A stretch of DNA of 42,027 nucleotides from assembly GCA_017556145.1 (NCBI GenBank), contig JAFZCU010000105.1:1-42027 (forward strand), in the 5' to 3' direction. Of the stretch, positions 30,567 through 40,015 are shown in pieces. The position numbers and the translations under genes were made by a program. The notes beneath the pieces were generated by a model that saw only the letters and a program-made list of their open reading frames with translations, was not told the origin of the DNA and made no database searches. The DNA is from Prevotella sp. Lineage in GTDB: Bacteria > Bacteroidota > Bacteroidia > Bacteroidales > Bacteroidaceae. Position 1 is the stretch's first letter; each line of letters begins with the position of its first letter.

Positions 30567-31400
30567 ATGAAAATAAGACTAAGAATGAATATGACAATGA
30601 AACGAATCATGATAATGCTCTTTGCCCTGATGCCTCTGATGTCGCAGGCGCAGTGTGGCATTGAGAATACGGCCTTTAAGTCGGGTGAGGTGTTGGAATA
30701 CGACTTGAAGTTCAATTGGAAACTCATCTGGTTTACGGTCGGTACTGCCACGATGGATACAAAGATGACCAAGTTTGAGGGTAAGGACGCCTGGCGCTCC
30801 TATCTGATAACGAGGGGCAACAATACGCTCGACAAGTATTTCACGATGCGTGACACCCTGCTCAGCTATTGTAATCCCGACCTTTCTCCGCTTTACTTCC
30901 GCAAGGGCGCCCGCGAGGGAAGCCGTTACTACGTTGACGAGGTTTGGTACTCTTATCCTGGTGGCAATTGTCAGTTGAAGAAACATCGTATTGATGCTGA
31001 TGGCGAGGTGCATTGGAAGACGAGCACCTATAAGAACTGTATCTACGATATGATGTCGATCTTCCTTCGTGCCCGCAATTTCGATGCGACGAAGCTGAAG
31101 AAGGGCGAGGTAATCCCTATGCCCATCAGCGATGCCCGCCATTTGTCAAACTCCTGGCTGAGCTATCGTGGTAAGACCAATTACAAGATGGACAGCACCA
31201 AGGAAAAGTTCCGTTGTCTGGTATTCTCGTTCTGGGAGAATGAGAACGGCAAGAGCCACGAACTGATTCGCTTCTACGTGACGGACGACCAGAACCACAT
31301 CCCCGTGCGCCTTGACATGTTTCTGAGTTTCGGCTCTGCCAAGGCCTTCCTTAAGAGTTATAAGGGTGTACGTAGTCCGATGACGTCTAAGGTGCAGTAA
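30567..31400 (+). CDS. DUF3108 domain protein, exported
   Basis: A 277-residue protein with a signal peptide (MIMLFALMPLMSQAQ, cleavage after residue 28 or so) and a DUF3108 domain of antiparallel beta strands (FKSGEVLEYDLKFNWKLIWFTVGTATMDT ... LYFRKGAREGSRYY ... KGVRSPMT). DUF3108 proteins are periplasmic and of unknown function, with a fold that may bind lipids. It follows the Ig-like lipoprotein by seven bases and is the last gene of that operon. Several ATGs near the start (codons 1, 7, 9, 12, 15) make the exact start uncertain. Its end overlaps the convergent aldo/keto reductase by 14 bases. Confidence 0.88.
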   Translation: MKIRLRMNMTMKRIMIMLFALMPLMSQAQCGIENTAFKSGEVLEYDLKFNWKLIWFTVGTATMDTKMTKFEGKDAWRSYLITRGNNTLDKYFTMRDTLLSYCNPDLSPLYFRKGAREGSRYYVDEVWYSYPGGNCQLKKHRIDADGEVHWKTSTYKNCIYDMMSIFLRARNFDATKLKKGEVIPMPISDARHLSNSWLSYRGKTNYKMDSTKEKFRCLVFSFWENENGKSHELIRFYVTDDQNHIPVRLDMFLSFGSAKAFLKSYKGVRSPMTSKVQ

Positions 31401-32346
31401 CCTTTATACAGCGCAGGTTTTTCTCCAATTGGGCCGTGCTACTGGCACCTACCAGAACAGAAGTGACGCCCTTCTGGTGCAGAATCCAAGACAGGGCCAT
31501 TTCTGCTAAAGTTTCTCCGCGATCCTGAGCCTCCTTGTTGTAATGACGCAGCTTTTCGAGCAACTCAGGTGTGAGCATCTCCTCTCTTAGGAATTTGCCC
31601 TTCGACATGCGGGAGTCCTGAGGGATGCCATTTAGATAGCGGTCGGTAAGCAGTCCCTGTGCCAATGGCGAGAAAGAAATAAAGCCGATGCCCTCTTCTA
31701 CGCAGAAGTCAAGGATACCCTCTTCCTGTGGCTCACGGTTGAGCATATTCAATTTGCCCTGATAGATGAGTAGGGGCACATTGCGTTCCTTCAGATATTT
31801 GGCAGCAAAACGCGTAGCTTCGAGTGGCCAACGCGAAATGCCCACATAAAGCGCCTTACCCTGACGCACGATATCTACCAACGCCTGAAGTGTTTCCTCT
31901 AGCGGGGTATTGGGATCGTAGCGATGGCTATAGAATAAGTCCACATAGTCTATCTTCATCCGTTTCAGACTCTGATCGAGCGAGGCCATCAGATATTTTC
32001 TGGAACCCCAGTCGCCATAGGGCCCGGGCCACATGTCATAGCCAGCCTTTGTCGAAATGAAGAGTTCGTCACGATATGGACGGAAATCCTCTTCCATCAG
32101 CCTGCCCATGGTCTCCTCAGCAGAGCCGTAGACAGGGCCGTAGTTGTTGGCCAGATCGAAGTGAGTGATACCATGATCAAAAGCGTAGTGGGTGATCTCA
32201 CGGCTGCGTTCGTAAGGATCGACGCTGCCGAAATTATGCCAGAAACCGAGACTTACCTTAGGCAGTAACACACCAGAACGTCCACAACGTTCATATTCCA
32301 TTCCGTTAGAGTAACGGTCCTTGTCTGCGTAATAGATTTCCTTCAT
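31387..32346 (-). CDS. Aldo/keto reductase (YghZ-like)
   Basis: A 319-residue TIM-barrel NADPH-dependent aldo/keto reductase, closest in pattern to YghZ/L-glyceraldehyde-3-phosphate reductase. The tetrad is visible: Asp in FDLANNYG, Tyr in the same motif, Lys in ISTKAGY, His in YSHRYD. The C-terminal cofactor loop is VTSVLVGASSTAQLEKNL. A promoter -7 box TACCTTTG lies at 32370-32363 on the minus strand, 17 bases before the ATG. Physiological substrate unknown; carbonyl detoxification is the common guess. Confidence 0.95.
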   Translation of the reverse strand: MKEIYYADKDRYSNGMEYERCGRSGVLLPKVSLGFWHNFGSVDPYERSREITHYAFDHGITHFDLANNYGPVYGSAEETMGRLMEEDFRPYRDELFISTKAGYDMWPGPYGDWGSRKYLMASLDQSLKRMKIDYVDLFYSHRYDPNTPLEETLQALVDIVRQGKALYVGISRWPLEATRFAAKYLKERNVPLLIYQGKLNMLNREPQEEGILDFCVEEGIGFISFSPLAQGLLTDRYLNGIPQDSRMSKGKFLREEMLTPELLEKLRHYNKEAQDRGETLAEMALSWILHQKGVTSVLVGASSTAQLEKNLRCIKVTAP

Positions 32347-32391
32347 ATTGGTTGAATTTCTGCAAAGGTAATCATTTTATCGAAAAAAACG

Positions 32392-32421
32392 TTGCTCTTT
32401 TGAAAAAAGTTTGTATATTTG
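32392..32421 (+). promoter_or_regulatory. Promoter of the nuclease-like gene
   Basis: TTG at 32392-32394, 19 bases, TATATTTG at 32414-32421, 20 bases before the ATG at 32442. Confidence 0.75.
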
Positions 32422-32441
32422 CAAGCAAAAAGCAAGAAATA

Positions 32442-33314
32442 ATGACTAACCATACGATTGATATCCCATTTGCTAAGACCCGATCACAGGCGATGCAGGA
32501 GAAAATGCAACGCTTTACCGATGCAGGGAAGTATGAGCAGGACCAGTTTATCGATTTTGAGCCCGAGCGGCATATCTATATCTACAATGGCGAGAGCCGA
32601 CTCTTGCCAGTGAGTGCGCTGATTGCCTATTTCTTTGAGGCGTTCGATGCACAAGCAGCAGCCCAACGACAGTTCGAGCGTTATGGCACCCCCATTGAAG
32701 AGACGCTGAAGAAGTGGGAACGGATTGGTCAGATGGCCCGTGAGGTGGGCACCTTCGTACACGAACAGACAGAGAACTATTTCCGTGACGGGACTTTCGC
32801 CACCGCCTGCCCCTTTACATTCGAAGATAAAACGGAGATGATAGGCGTGGAAAAGGAACGTCAACATTTCCTCCGCTTCGTCAGCGATTACGATATTCAC
32901 CCCTATCGACAGGAATGGCCCGTCTTTGATACAGATCTGAATATCGCTGGTACCATTGATATGGTGTGTAAAGAGGCTGATGGCGAGTTTACCATTTACG
33001 ACTGGAAGCGCAGCAGCAAGGTGGTCAATGTTCTGGGCCAGCCAGTGGTGGAGGCGTTTGGTGGCAAACGGAGTTTCAATGGCATCTCGCTGCCTGACAC
33101 TCCCTTCTATCACTATTGCATCCAACAGAACCTCTACCGTTATATGCTCGAGGCTCACTATGGGGTAAAGGTGAAGGCCATGAACCTGGTGGTGCTCTGT
33201 GCCGACTATTCCTCGTATGTTGTCGCCAATGTGCCCAAAATGGATGAGGTTATCGCGCAGATTATCGCTGTCTGCCACGAAAAAGACCTGGGTCATCAGT
33301 TGTTATCCGACTAA
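32442..33314 (+). CDS. PD-(D/E)XK nuclease-like protein
   Basis: A 290-residue protein from the ATG at 32442; the longer frame from 32352 overlaps the promoter and is rejected. The core matches the RecB-like PD-(D/E)XK layout: an early Glu/His helix (REVGTFVHEQTENYF), AGTIDMV with the metal Asp, YDWKRSSK with the Asp-x-Lys pair, and a downstream Gln-rich helix YCIQQNLYRYMLE. It lacks the cysteines of Cas4 and AddB and has no helicase domain, so it is a small stand-alone nuclease, perhaps in DNA repair or phage-related. No partner gene is adjacent. Confidence 0.78.
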   Translation: MTNHTIDIPFAKTRSQAMQEKMQRFTDAGKYEQDQFIDFEPERHIYIYNGESRLLPVSALIAYFFEAFDAQAAAQRQFERYGTPIEETLKKWERIGQMAREVGTFVHEQTENYFRDGTFATACPFTFEDKTEMIGVEKERQHFLRFVSDYDIHPYRQEWPVFDTDLNIAGTIDMVCKEADGEFTIYDWKRSSKVVNVLGQPVVEAFGGKRSFNGISLPDTPFYHYCIQQNLYRYMLEAHYGVKVKAMNLVVLCADYSSYVVANVPKMDEVIAQIIAVCHEKDLGHQLLSD

Positions 33315-33344
33315 CGACCCAGGCCTCTCTTATCTACCGTATTC

Positions 33345-35411
33345 TTATCCTACCTGACTACCAGGCTTGACATCCTTGGTGGTGGTGACCACGCTGAGGC
33401 TCTCGTCAGCATCAACGGCAGAGAGAATCATACCCTGACTCTCAATACCCATCATGGTGCGAGGCGCAAAGTTGGCCACGAAGAGGATACGCTTGCCAAT
33501 GAGCTCTTCTGGATTCTCATAGAAGGCAGCGATACCAGAACAGATGGTGCGATCTGTGCCAGAACCATCATCGATAGTGAACTGCAGGAGCTTCTTGCTC
33601 TTCTTCACTTTCTGACAATCCTTCACCAGACCTACACGGATATCGAGCTTCTCGAAGTCCTCGAACGATATTGTCTCCTTAATAGGAGCGGCTTTATAGG
33701 CTGCGGCCTCATTAGCCTTTTTAGTAGCCTCAAGCTTATCAAGCTGCTTCTGGATAACCTCATCCTCAATCTTCTCGAAGAGCAAAGCAGGCTCTCCAAG
33801 CTGATGACCAGGCTTCAGCAGATCAGTGCTGCCAAGCTGCTCCCACTCGAAGGAGTCGATATTCAGCATTTCACGGAGCTTCTTACTGCTGAATGGCAGG
33901 AAGGGCTCAAAGGCGATAGCGAGATTGGCTGTCAACTGCAAGCAGATATTCAGAATGGTCTCGCAACGCTTACAATCACACTTCCAAACCTTCCAAGGCT
34001 CACATTCCGTAATGTACTTATTACCAATACGAGCCAGATTCATGGCCTCAAACTGTGCATCGCGGAATTTGAACTGCTCCAACAGCGACTCCACCTTCTC
34101 CTTGACATCCTTGAACTCAGCGAGTGTCTGACGGTCTGTGTCGTTCAGTTCGCCACAAGCAGGCACTACGCCATTCCAATATTTCTTAGTCAACTGGAGA
34201 GCACGGTTCACGAAGTTGCCATAAACAGCCACCAGCTCGTTGTTATTACGATCCTGGAAGTCCTTCCAAGTAAAGTTATTGTCCTTTGTCTCAGGCGCAT
34301 TAGCTGTCAGCACATAGCGCAGCACATCTTGCTTGCCAGGCATGTCTACCAGATACTCGTGGAGCCATACAGCCCAGTTACGAGAGGTAGAGATCTTATC
34401 GTTCTCAAGGTTCAGGAACTCGTTGGCAGGCACATTGTCGGGCATGATATACTTGCCGTGAGCCTTCATCATGACAGGGAAGATGATGCAGTGGAACACG
34501 ATGTTGTCCTTGCCAATGAAGTGCACTAGACGGGTGTCCTCGTCCTGCCACCATTTCTCCCATGAGCCCCACTTCTCAGGCTCCTTCTCGCAAAGCTCCT
34601 TAGTGTTTGATACATAGCCGATAGGCGCATCAAACCAGACATAGAGCACCTTGCCCTCCGCATCCTTTACAGGCACAGGAATACCCCAATCCAAGTCGCG
34701 CGTCATCGCACGGGGCTGGAGGTCCATATCGAGCCAGGATTTGCATTGTCCGTAGACATTAGGACGCCACTCTTTATGCTCCTCGAGGATCCACTTTTTC
34801 AACCACTCCTGATATTCGTTCAGGGGCAGATACCAGTTCTTGGTCTTCTTCAATACAGGTGTAGAACCAGAGATGGTCGACTTAGGATTAATCAACTCTG
34901 TGGGCGAGAGGTCGCGTCCGCACTTTTCACACTGGTCGCCATAGGCACCCTCAGCATGGCAGTGGGGGCACTCACCTGTTACGTAGCGGTCAGCCAGGAA
35001 CTGCTTGGCCTCCTCGTCATACAGCTGTTCTGTTGTCTCCTCTGTCAGCTTACCCTCATCGTAGAGTTTCTTGAACCACTCTGCAGCAAACTTATGATGC
35101 GTCTCGCTGGTGGTACGGCTATAGATGTCGAACGAGATGCCGAACTCCTCGAACGAGTCTTTGATCATCTTATGATAGCGGTCGACTACATCCTGAGGGG
35201 TGATACCCTCCTTGCGGGCTCGTACCGTGATGGGCACACCATGCTCATCCGAACCACCAATAAACAGCACCTCGCGCTTTTTAAGTCTGAGATAGCGCAC
35301 ATAGATATCAGCAGGCACATACACACCAGCCAGATGGCCGATATGCACACCGCCATTCGCATAAGGCAACGCCGACGTCACCGTCGTACGCTTATAAGTC
35401 TTGTTCTCCAT
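33345..35411 (-). CDS. metG: Methionyl-tRNA synthetase
   Basis: A 688-residue class I synthetase that charges initiator and elongator tRNA-Met. The HIGH motif is His23-Ile-Gly-His26 ([11 protein letters not shown]), the KMSKS-equivalent is KISTS starting at Lys339, and the zinc knuckle is Cys148-x2-Cys151 with Cys161-x2-Cys164. The C-terminal 110 residues (from [16 protein letters not shown]) are the dimerising, tRNA-binding OB-fold of the long bacterial form. A promoter lies upstream with a long hairpin in its spacer. Confidence 0.98.
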   Translation of the reverse strand: MENKTYKRTTVTSALPYANGGVHIGHLAGVYVPADIYVRYLRLKKREVLFIGGSDEHGVPITVRARKEGITPQDVVDRYHKMIKDSFEEFGISFDIYSRTTSETHHKFAAEWFKKLYDEGKLTEETTEQLYDEEAKQFLADRYVTGECPHCHAEGAYGDQCEKCGRDLSPTELINPKSTISGSTPVLKKTKNWYLPLNEYQEWLKKWILEEHKEWRPNVYGQCKSWLDMDLQPRAMTRDLDWGIPVPVKDAEGKVLYVWFDAPIGYVSNTKELCEKEPEKWGSWEKWWQDEDTRLVHFIGKDNIVFHCIIFPVMMKAHGKYIMPDNVPANEFLNLENDKISTSRNWAVWLHEYLVDMPGKQDVLRYVLTANAPETKDNNFTWKDFQDRNNNELVAVYGNFVNRALQLTKKYWNGVVPACGELNDTDRQTLAEFKDVKEKVESLLEQFKFRDAQFEAMNLARIGNKYITECEPWKVWKCDCKRCETILNICLQLTANLAIAFEPFLPFSSKKLREMLNIDSFEWEQLGSTDLLKPGHQLGEPALLFEKIEDEVIQKQLDKLEATKKANEAAAYKAAPIKETISFEDFEKLDIRVGLVKDCQKVKKSKKLLQFTIDDGSGTDRTICSGIAAFYENPEELIGKRILFVANFAPRTMMGIESQGMILSAVDADESLSVVTTTKDVKPGSQVG

Positions 35412-35441
35412 GTCTAAAATACGTATTTATTTTTTCGCCTG

Positions 35442-35495
35442 CAAAGGTACAAATAAGTGGCGGAAAAACCAAATAATTTTGAGTTTTTCCGCCAC
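35442..35495 (-). promoter_or_regulatory. Hairpin between xylanase and metG, overlapping the metG promoter
   Basis: A perfect 13-base stem: GTGGCGGAAAAAC (35457-35469) and GTTTTTCCGCCAC (35483-35495), loop of 13. It begins 20 bases after the xylanase stop on the minus strand and probably terminates that transcript. The metG promoter uses TTG at 35472-35470 in the loop, 20 bases, and TACCTTTG at 35449-35442, so one stem arm fills the promoter spacer. Confidence 0.8.
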
Positions 35496-35514
35496 GCGAG
35501 TATCTTCAAGCAAC

Positions 35515-38094
35515 TTATTTGCTCAACTGCTTCTTGCCACGCTGAATGACAATGCCCTTATAGTTGGCATTCACCTTCTGGCCAGAGAGGTTGTAAAGTG
35601 CATCATCTGATGAAGGTTCATCGACCATAACACCATTGATACCTGTTACCAAACTGAATTGGATCTTGTCAATGTTGCAGTTTGAACCTGTAATTGTGAG
35701 ACGGAGAATCTGCTCGCCAGCCTCCAGTTCTACGGTTCCCTCCACCGTCGTGTAGGTTTTCCAATCACTGCCTGTCTGCGGTACTTTGACATCTGCCAGT
35801 TTCTTGATAGTCTTATCATTCCTTATATTGATTGAGAATCCGGAATTTGTGGAACCAGACGAAACGGTAGCGACAAATTTATAAGTACCGGTTTCCTTCA
35901 CGTTGACAGTGTATTCTACCCACTCGCCCGTATTTGTATAGCCAATGGCTTTGCCGTTAGTGCCACATGTTTCAATATCCACACCATCGCTTGTGCGGTA
36001 ACTGGCATTGCCGCGATTCTCCGCTTCATTATCATGATAGGCAGCACCTTCGCCACCCTTGTCGTAATATTCGGCCTGAATTGTTCCAGGAATAGCGGTG
36101 GGACCTGTTTTTGCGAATGGTTCGCGCTTGGGATTGACATTCAGCGTATAGGTTGCTGTCTTCGACTTGCCATCCGCATCAGTTACGATGGCCATAACCG
36201 TGTAACGGCCTTGCTCCGCAGGCTCATATTCAATAGTGTAAGGTGCCTCTGTCAGTGTGGCTATCAGCAGGTTGTTCACATACACCTTCACATTGGCAAT
36301 GGTGCTCGTTTTCGACGAAGCATTAACCGTGATGGTAGCTTTCTCGCCTCCAAGAATGGCCACAGGACTATCTTCAGAGAAACCAACCTCCATATTCTCG
36401 TCCTGACTGTCTTTCCGGAAAGTGAGGTTCTTGATATAGAAGCCACCCTTGTCGATATTCAGACAGAGTCTGTGACGACCGGCAGTCAGAGGCTTCTTGA
36501 GATCCAAATGCATAGTCTGAAAGTCGGTATTGCTACTAGTCTTAGGAACCTCTATCATATCTGTTAAGAATATCAGGCTTTCTGACAAGTGGAAAAGATT
36601 ACCACTATTCGTTGAAGCAACTTCTGCATCAAAAGAATATAATCCGTCTTCCTTCACATCAATGGTATACTCCATCCAGCCGCCAGTCTGAGTTGCTCCT
36701 GTGCGATTGGCTTTATAAAAAGATACTGTTGAGGCACCTTTGTCATATTCATTTACTACAATGGTACCAGGCATTGTGAATGCAGTTTCATTATAAGGTT
36801 CACGTTTTGTGGTTGTGTTCAGTACACTGAACCGTGAATAACGCTCATAGGTAGAACCGTCAGTAGTTGTGACGATGGCCTTCACCGTGTTCCAACCAGT
36901 TGTATTTGTCGTATACTCTGTTTTATATGGCTCTTGTGTCATAGTGGAAATCAATTCATCGCCCACATAGAGATCGATTTTCTCGATGGTCTTAGTAGCC
37001 ATAGAGGCACGTATACTAATAGGCATCACGTCGCCCTTTGCAACCTTCAGTGCAGCTGGCTTTATGTAGATAGAAGCCTCTTTCTTGAAGCCTGGGAATG
37101 GGCTCTTGGCATTTTTGGCGGCATCACTCTGCATATACTCACGTAACCATGTCATAGCAGGGCGATCTTTACCGTTCTTGATGAGGCCAGAGTTGCCGTC
37201 AGTAGTCCAAGTGCGTCCGTAGATATATCCCCAAAGCGTGATACCTGCACAATAGTCTTGTTCCCACATATAGGGAATTTGTTCTTTATAAGCTTTCAAC
37301 TGATAATTGTCATTGGTTGTGCCTACATCATATTCCGTGCTGTACATGGGCATCATCAGTTCTTTATGCAATTTGTCCATACTTGACTTGAAGGAGGAAA
37401 AAGACAAAACAGTTCCGTCACGATTAAGCATATCGTGCGACTGACAACCATAGGCATCAATCGGGGCACCAGCATCTCGCAGGGTACGCACCAATTCGAT
37501 GAACAGGTCTGTATTCCACTGGAAAGTATTGTAGTCATTATAGACGAGAATTGCATTTGGCCAACGTTCATGGGCCATCTCAAATGCTTGAATAATCCAA
37601 TCAAAGTTTGTTCTTCCCTCACCGCCCAAAGCAGCTCTGTATGGTGCAGGGTTATGACCATTTATAGCTTCATTTACAACATCAATAATCTCCAAATCTG
37701 GATAATGTTCTTTCACACCGTCAAAATACTCTTGTAAAGCTTTATATTGTTCAATTGTGGAAAGATTATTCATCCATGATGGATATTGGCCACCCCATAC
37801 AAGGGTGTGATATTTGAAAGGAAACCCATGCTGTTTAGCATAGTTCGCAGACCTGTCGGCTCCACCAAAAGTAAAATTGCCTCGTGAGGGTTCAATGGCA
37901 TCCCATTTAGATTCGTTTTCTGGTGTAATCTGGTTCCAAAGTTGATAGAACTTCTCGCTTCCATAGTCAACTTGACTACCAGTGGTGATGTTACCCAGGA
38001 ACTTGTCAGGATTGGTTGATAACTGTGCGCTGGCGGTCATTGTGAGGAGGCCGGAAGCACAGGTAAGAATAGTTTTTTTCAGAAAAATGTTCAT
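35515..38094 (-). CDS. GH10 endo-beta-1,4-xylanase with CBM6-like modules
   Basis: An 859-residue secreted enzyme for xylan breakdown. A signal peptide ends at ASAQ (residue 23). The GH10 barrel spans about 28-325, with acid/base Glu142 (DVVNEAI) and nucleophile Glu254 (YSTEYDV) and the WGYIYGRTW region. Then come an Ig-like spacer (340-425), a CBM6-type module (435-565: TGGWMEYTIDVKEDGLY), a second Ig-like spacer (575-660), a second CBM6-type module (665-800: NTGEWVEYTVNVKETGTY) and a short C-terminal tail (LYNLSGQKVNANYKGIVIQRGKKQL). The tail may be a secretion or anchoring signal. The usual second His after the HTLVW motif is Gly. The -7 box TACCTTTG lies at 38142-38135. An SSS symporter gene precedes it on the same strand. 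Confidence 0.95.
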   Translation of the reverse strand: MNIFLKKTILTCASGLLTMTASAQLSTNPDKFLGNITTGSQVDYGSEKFYQLWNQITPENESKWDAIEPSRGNFTFGGADRSANYAKQHGFPFKYHTLVWGGQYPSWMNNLSTIEQYKALQEYFDGVKEHYPDLEIIDVVNEAINGHNPAPYRAALGGEGRTNFDWIIQAFEMAHERWPNAILVYNDYNTFQWNTDLFIELVRTLRDAGAPIDAYGCQSHDMLNRDGTVLSFSSFKSSMDKLHKELMMPMYSTEYDVGTTNDNYQLKAYKEQIPYMWEQDYCAGITLWGYIYGRTWTTDGNSGLIKNGKDRPAMTWLREYMQSDAAKNAKSPFPGFKKEASIYIKPAALKVAKGDVMPISIRASMATKTIEKIDLYVGDELISTMTQEPYKTEYTTNTTGWNTVKAIVTTTDGSTYERYSRFSVLNTTTKREPYNETAFTMPGTIVVNEYDKGASTVSFYKANRTGATQTGGWMEYTIDVKEDGLYSFDAEVASTNSGNLFHLSESLIFLTDMIEVPKTSSNTDFQTMHLDLKKPLTAGRHRLCLNIDKGGFYIKNLTFRKDSQDENMEVGFSEDSPVAILGGEKATITVNASSKTSTIANVKVYVNNLLIATLTEAPYTIEYEPAEQGRYTVMAIVTDADGKSKTATYTLNVNPKREPFAKTGPTAIPGTIQAEYYDKGGEGAAYHDNEAENRGNASYRTSDGVDIETCGTNGKAIGYTNTGEWVEYTVNVKETGTYKFVATVSSGSTNSGFSINIRNDKTIKKLADVKVPQTGSDWKTYTTVEGTVELEAGEQILRLTITGSNCNIDKIQFSLVTGINGVMVDEPSSDDALYNLSGQKVNANYKGIVIQRGKKQLSK

Positions 38095-38153
38095 TGTAGT
38101 TTTTTTGATGTTTTGTTGTTTTGATTTTTCGCTGCAAAGGTAGCTATTTCTTC

Positions 38154-39602
38154 CTACTTATTTATTACATCATGTTTCAAAAAACTTTGAAAATGTGTCA
38201 GCCATAGCCCAATGAAGGTCAACAGGCCGTTGAGCATCAGCAGTTCGTAGCCGAAGCGATAGTCCCACAGGGATTGTGTGGCGAAGTCGAGGGCATAGCA
38301 GATCACGGGTGAAGCCACACAGATATAAGGCACCAGACGGTCGTTTGGCTGCTGCTTGGTGAAAAGGCCGAAGACAAATAATCCAAGCAACGGGCCATAG
38401 GTATACGAGGCGAGGATATAGACAGCATCAATGAGCGATGTGGAGTTGACGGCCTTGAACAGGAGGATGAACAATACAAAGATGCAACACATGACGATAT
38501 GCATCCGTTTGCGTAGCAACTCATTGTCAGGCTGACGACGGATATCGACGCAGAAGCTGGTGGTGAGCGACGTCAAAGCAGAGTCTGCACTCGAGAACGA
38601 GGCGGCCACAATACCCAAGACGAACAAATAAACTGCGCTGGTGCCTTGTACAAAGGTGGGGAGCAGCTCGTCGCCTTTCATGTCTGTGCCCAAAACCATC
38701 GACAACAGGACACCCAACGAGAGAAAGAGCAAATTAGCGGGCACGAAGGCGACACCGTAAGTACACATATCTTTCTGTGCATCGCGCAAGGTCTTGCAGG
38801 TCAGGTTCTTCTGCATCATATCCTGATCGAGGCCCGTCATCACGATGGCGATGAAGGCACCGCTCAGAAACTGTTTCCAGAAATTGTGAGGCGATACCCA
38901 GTCGTCGAACACGAAGATACGGCTCATCCCACTATTGGCAATGGCACCGACAGCCTCGCCTACAGAAAGGCTACGGGTAGGCGCGTCAGCGGGAATAAGG
39001 TGCAACTGTCCTTTGGCTTCCAAGATGATGAGTATCAGGGCTGTAAACAGACATAAGGTCTGAAAGGTGTCCGTAAACACCAGCGTCCCGATGCCTCCCC
39101 GACGCGTATAGAGCCAGATGAGCAGCACCATCACCACCACATTAATTATAAAGGGGATGCCTGCAGGCTCGAATACAAACTGCTGAAGAATGATACATAC
39201 TACGTAGAACCGTACAGAGGCGCCCACCATCTTCGACAACAGGAAGAACCAGGCGCCTGTCTGATAAGAACGGTTGCCCAATCGTTGCCCCAAGTAAGTG
39301 TAGATGCTTGTCAGCTGAAGCCGGTAATAGAGCGGCAGCAGGACAAAGGCGATGACGGCGTAGCCCACGATAAAGCCCAGACACATCTGCAGGTAGGTCA
39401 TCTGTGATGTCAGCACCATACCTGGCACACTGACGAATGTGACACCTGATATCGAGGCGCCTATCATGCCAAAGGCCACCATATACCAGGGCGCCTTGCG
39501 ATTGGCACGATAGAACATGTCGTTGTTGGCCTTGCGGCTCGTCAGGTGACTGATGCCGAAAAGCACGACAAAATAAGCCAGGACTATCAGGAGTATCGTC
39601 AT
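38154..39602 (-). CDS. Sodium:solute symporter (SSS family)
   Basis: A 482-residue inner-membrane transporter with about 13 hydrophobic segments, beginning MTILLIVLAYFVVLFGISHL. SSS hallmarks are AFGMIGASISGVTFVSVPG, the segment ALTSLTTSFCVDI preceded by SFSSADS, and YTYGPLLGLFVFGLF. I chose the ATG at 39602 because the upstream extension to 39740 would cover the promoter (-7 box TAACTTTG at 39619-39612) and overlap the divergent gene's regulatory region. The substrate is not predictable; a sugar or sialic-acid-type solute is plausible, and the neighbouring xylanase makes a sugar attractive but unproven. Confidence 0.92.
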   Translation of the reverse strand: MTILLIVLAYFVVLFGISHLTSRKANNDMFYRANRKAPWYMVAFGMIGASISGVTFVSVPGMVLTSQMTYLQMCLGFIVGYAVIAFVLLPLYYRLQLTSIYTYLGQRLGNRSYQTGAWFFLLSKMVGASVRFYVVCIILQQFVFEPAGIPFIINVVVMVLLIWLYTRRGGIGTLVFTDTFQTLCLFTALILIILEAKGQLHLIPADAPTRSLSVGEAVGAIANSGMSRIFVFDDWVSPHNFWKQFLSGAFIAIVMTGLDQDMMQKNLTCKTLRDAQKDMCTYGVAFVPANLLFLSLGVLLSMVLGTDMKGDELLPTFVQGTSAVYLFVLGIVAASFSSADSALTSLTTSFCVDIRRQPDNELLRKRMHIVMCCIFVLFILLFKAVNSTSLIDAVYILASYTYGPLLGLFVFGLFTKQQPNDRLVPYICVASPVICYALDFATQSLWDYRFGYELLMLNGLLTFIGLWLTHFQSFLKHDVINK

Positions 39603-39664
39603 AACAGCGTGCAAAGTTAAGAAAATTTTCTGGGGAAAATGGCTTAAAAACAAAAATAAATTCC

Positions 39665-39672
39665 TATCTTTG
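39665..39672 (+). promoter_or_regulatory. Promoter -7 box of the small lipoprotein gene
   Basis: TATCTTTG, 18 bases before the ATG at 39691 and back to back with the symporter promoter. Confidence 0.6.
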
Positions 39673-39690
39673 CCGAAAAATTGGAGAGAA

Positions 39691-39918
39691 ATGAAAAAAA
39701 GGTTTTTCAAAAGTCGTGGTTTCAGACAACTGCTGAGCATTCTGGGTTTCGGTTCAGCAGCATTCGTCTTCTCGGCCTGCTATGGACCGGTTCCCAGAGA
39801 GTATCAGAACGGGGCCTATGCCGACAGCGTCAGCGAAACCCTTAGTGCGACCCTCGCTGCAGAAGACTCGCTTTCCGCCACATTGCCCGAGGCAGAAGTG
39901 ACGGATTCTATCCGATAA
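39691..39918 (+). CDS. Small lipoprotein, 75 residues
   Basis: From the ATG at 39691 a basic start (MKKRFFKSRGFRQ) leads into a hydrophobic core and lipobox FSAC (Cys30), then YGPVPREYQ and a Ser/Thr/Glu-rich tail. The segment LLSILGFGSA...CYGPVP recalls the radical-SAM-associated putative lipoproteins of Bacteroidetes, but no radical-SAM gene is next to it, so this is only a suggestion. It has its own promoter, divergent from the SSS symporter. Confidence 0.7.
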   Translation: MKKRFFKSRGFRQLLSILGFGSAAFVFSACYGPVPREYQNGAYADSVSETLSATLAAEDSLSATLPEAEVTDSIR

Positions 39919-40003
39919 GGCACCCCGTATGTAAAATATTGTTAAATAGCCGGCTCTTCATGCAGTATTTTGGCATTTCTGAGTTTTAATGGTAGAAATG
40001 TTT

Positions 40004-40011
40004 TAATTTTG
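40004..40011 (+). promoter_or_regulatory. Candidate -7 box immediately before the serpin start
   Basis: TAATTTTG ends four bases before the first ATG (40016). Transcription would then begin at or just after that ATG, implying a nearly leaderless mRNA or use of the second ATG (40019). The next gene has a similar layout at 41745-41758. Confidence 0.45.
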
Positions 40012-40015
40012 CAGC

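Noticed and set aside
32484-33296. A 270-codon minus-strand frame opposite the nuclease-like gene
   Set aside because: It is explained by codon bias of the sense gene, which has a promoter and conserved PD-(D/E)XK motifs.
32442-33314. The nuclease-like gene as Cas4
   Set aside because: The iron-sulfur cysteines of Cas4 are missing and there is no CRISPR or cas neighbour.
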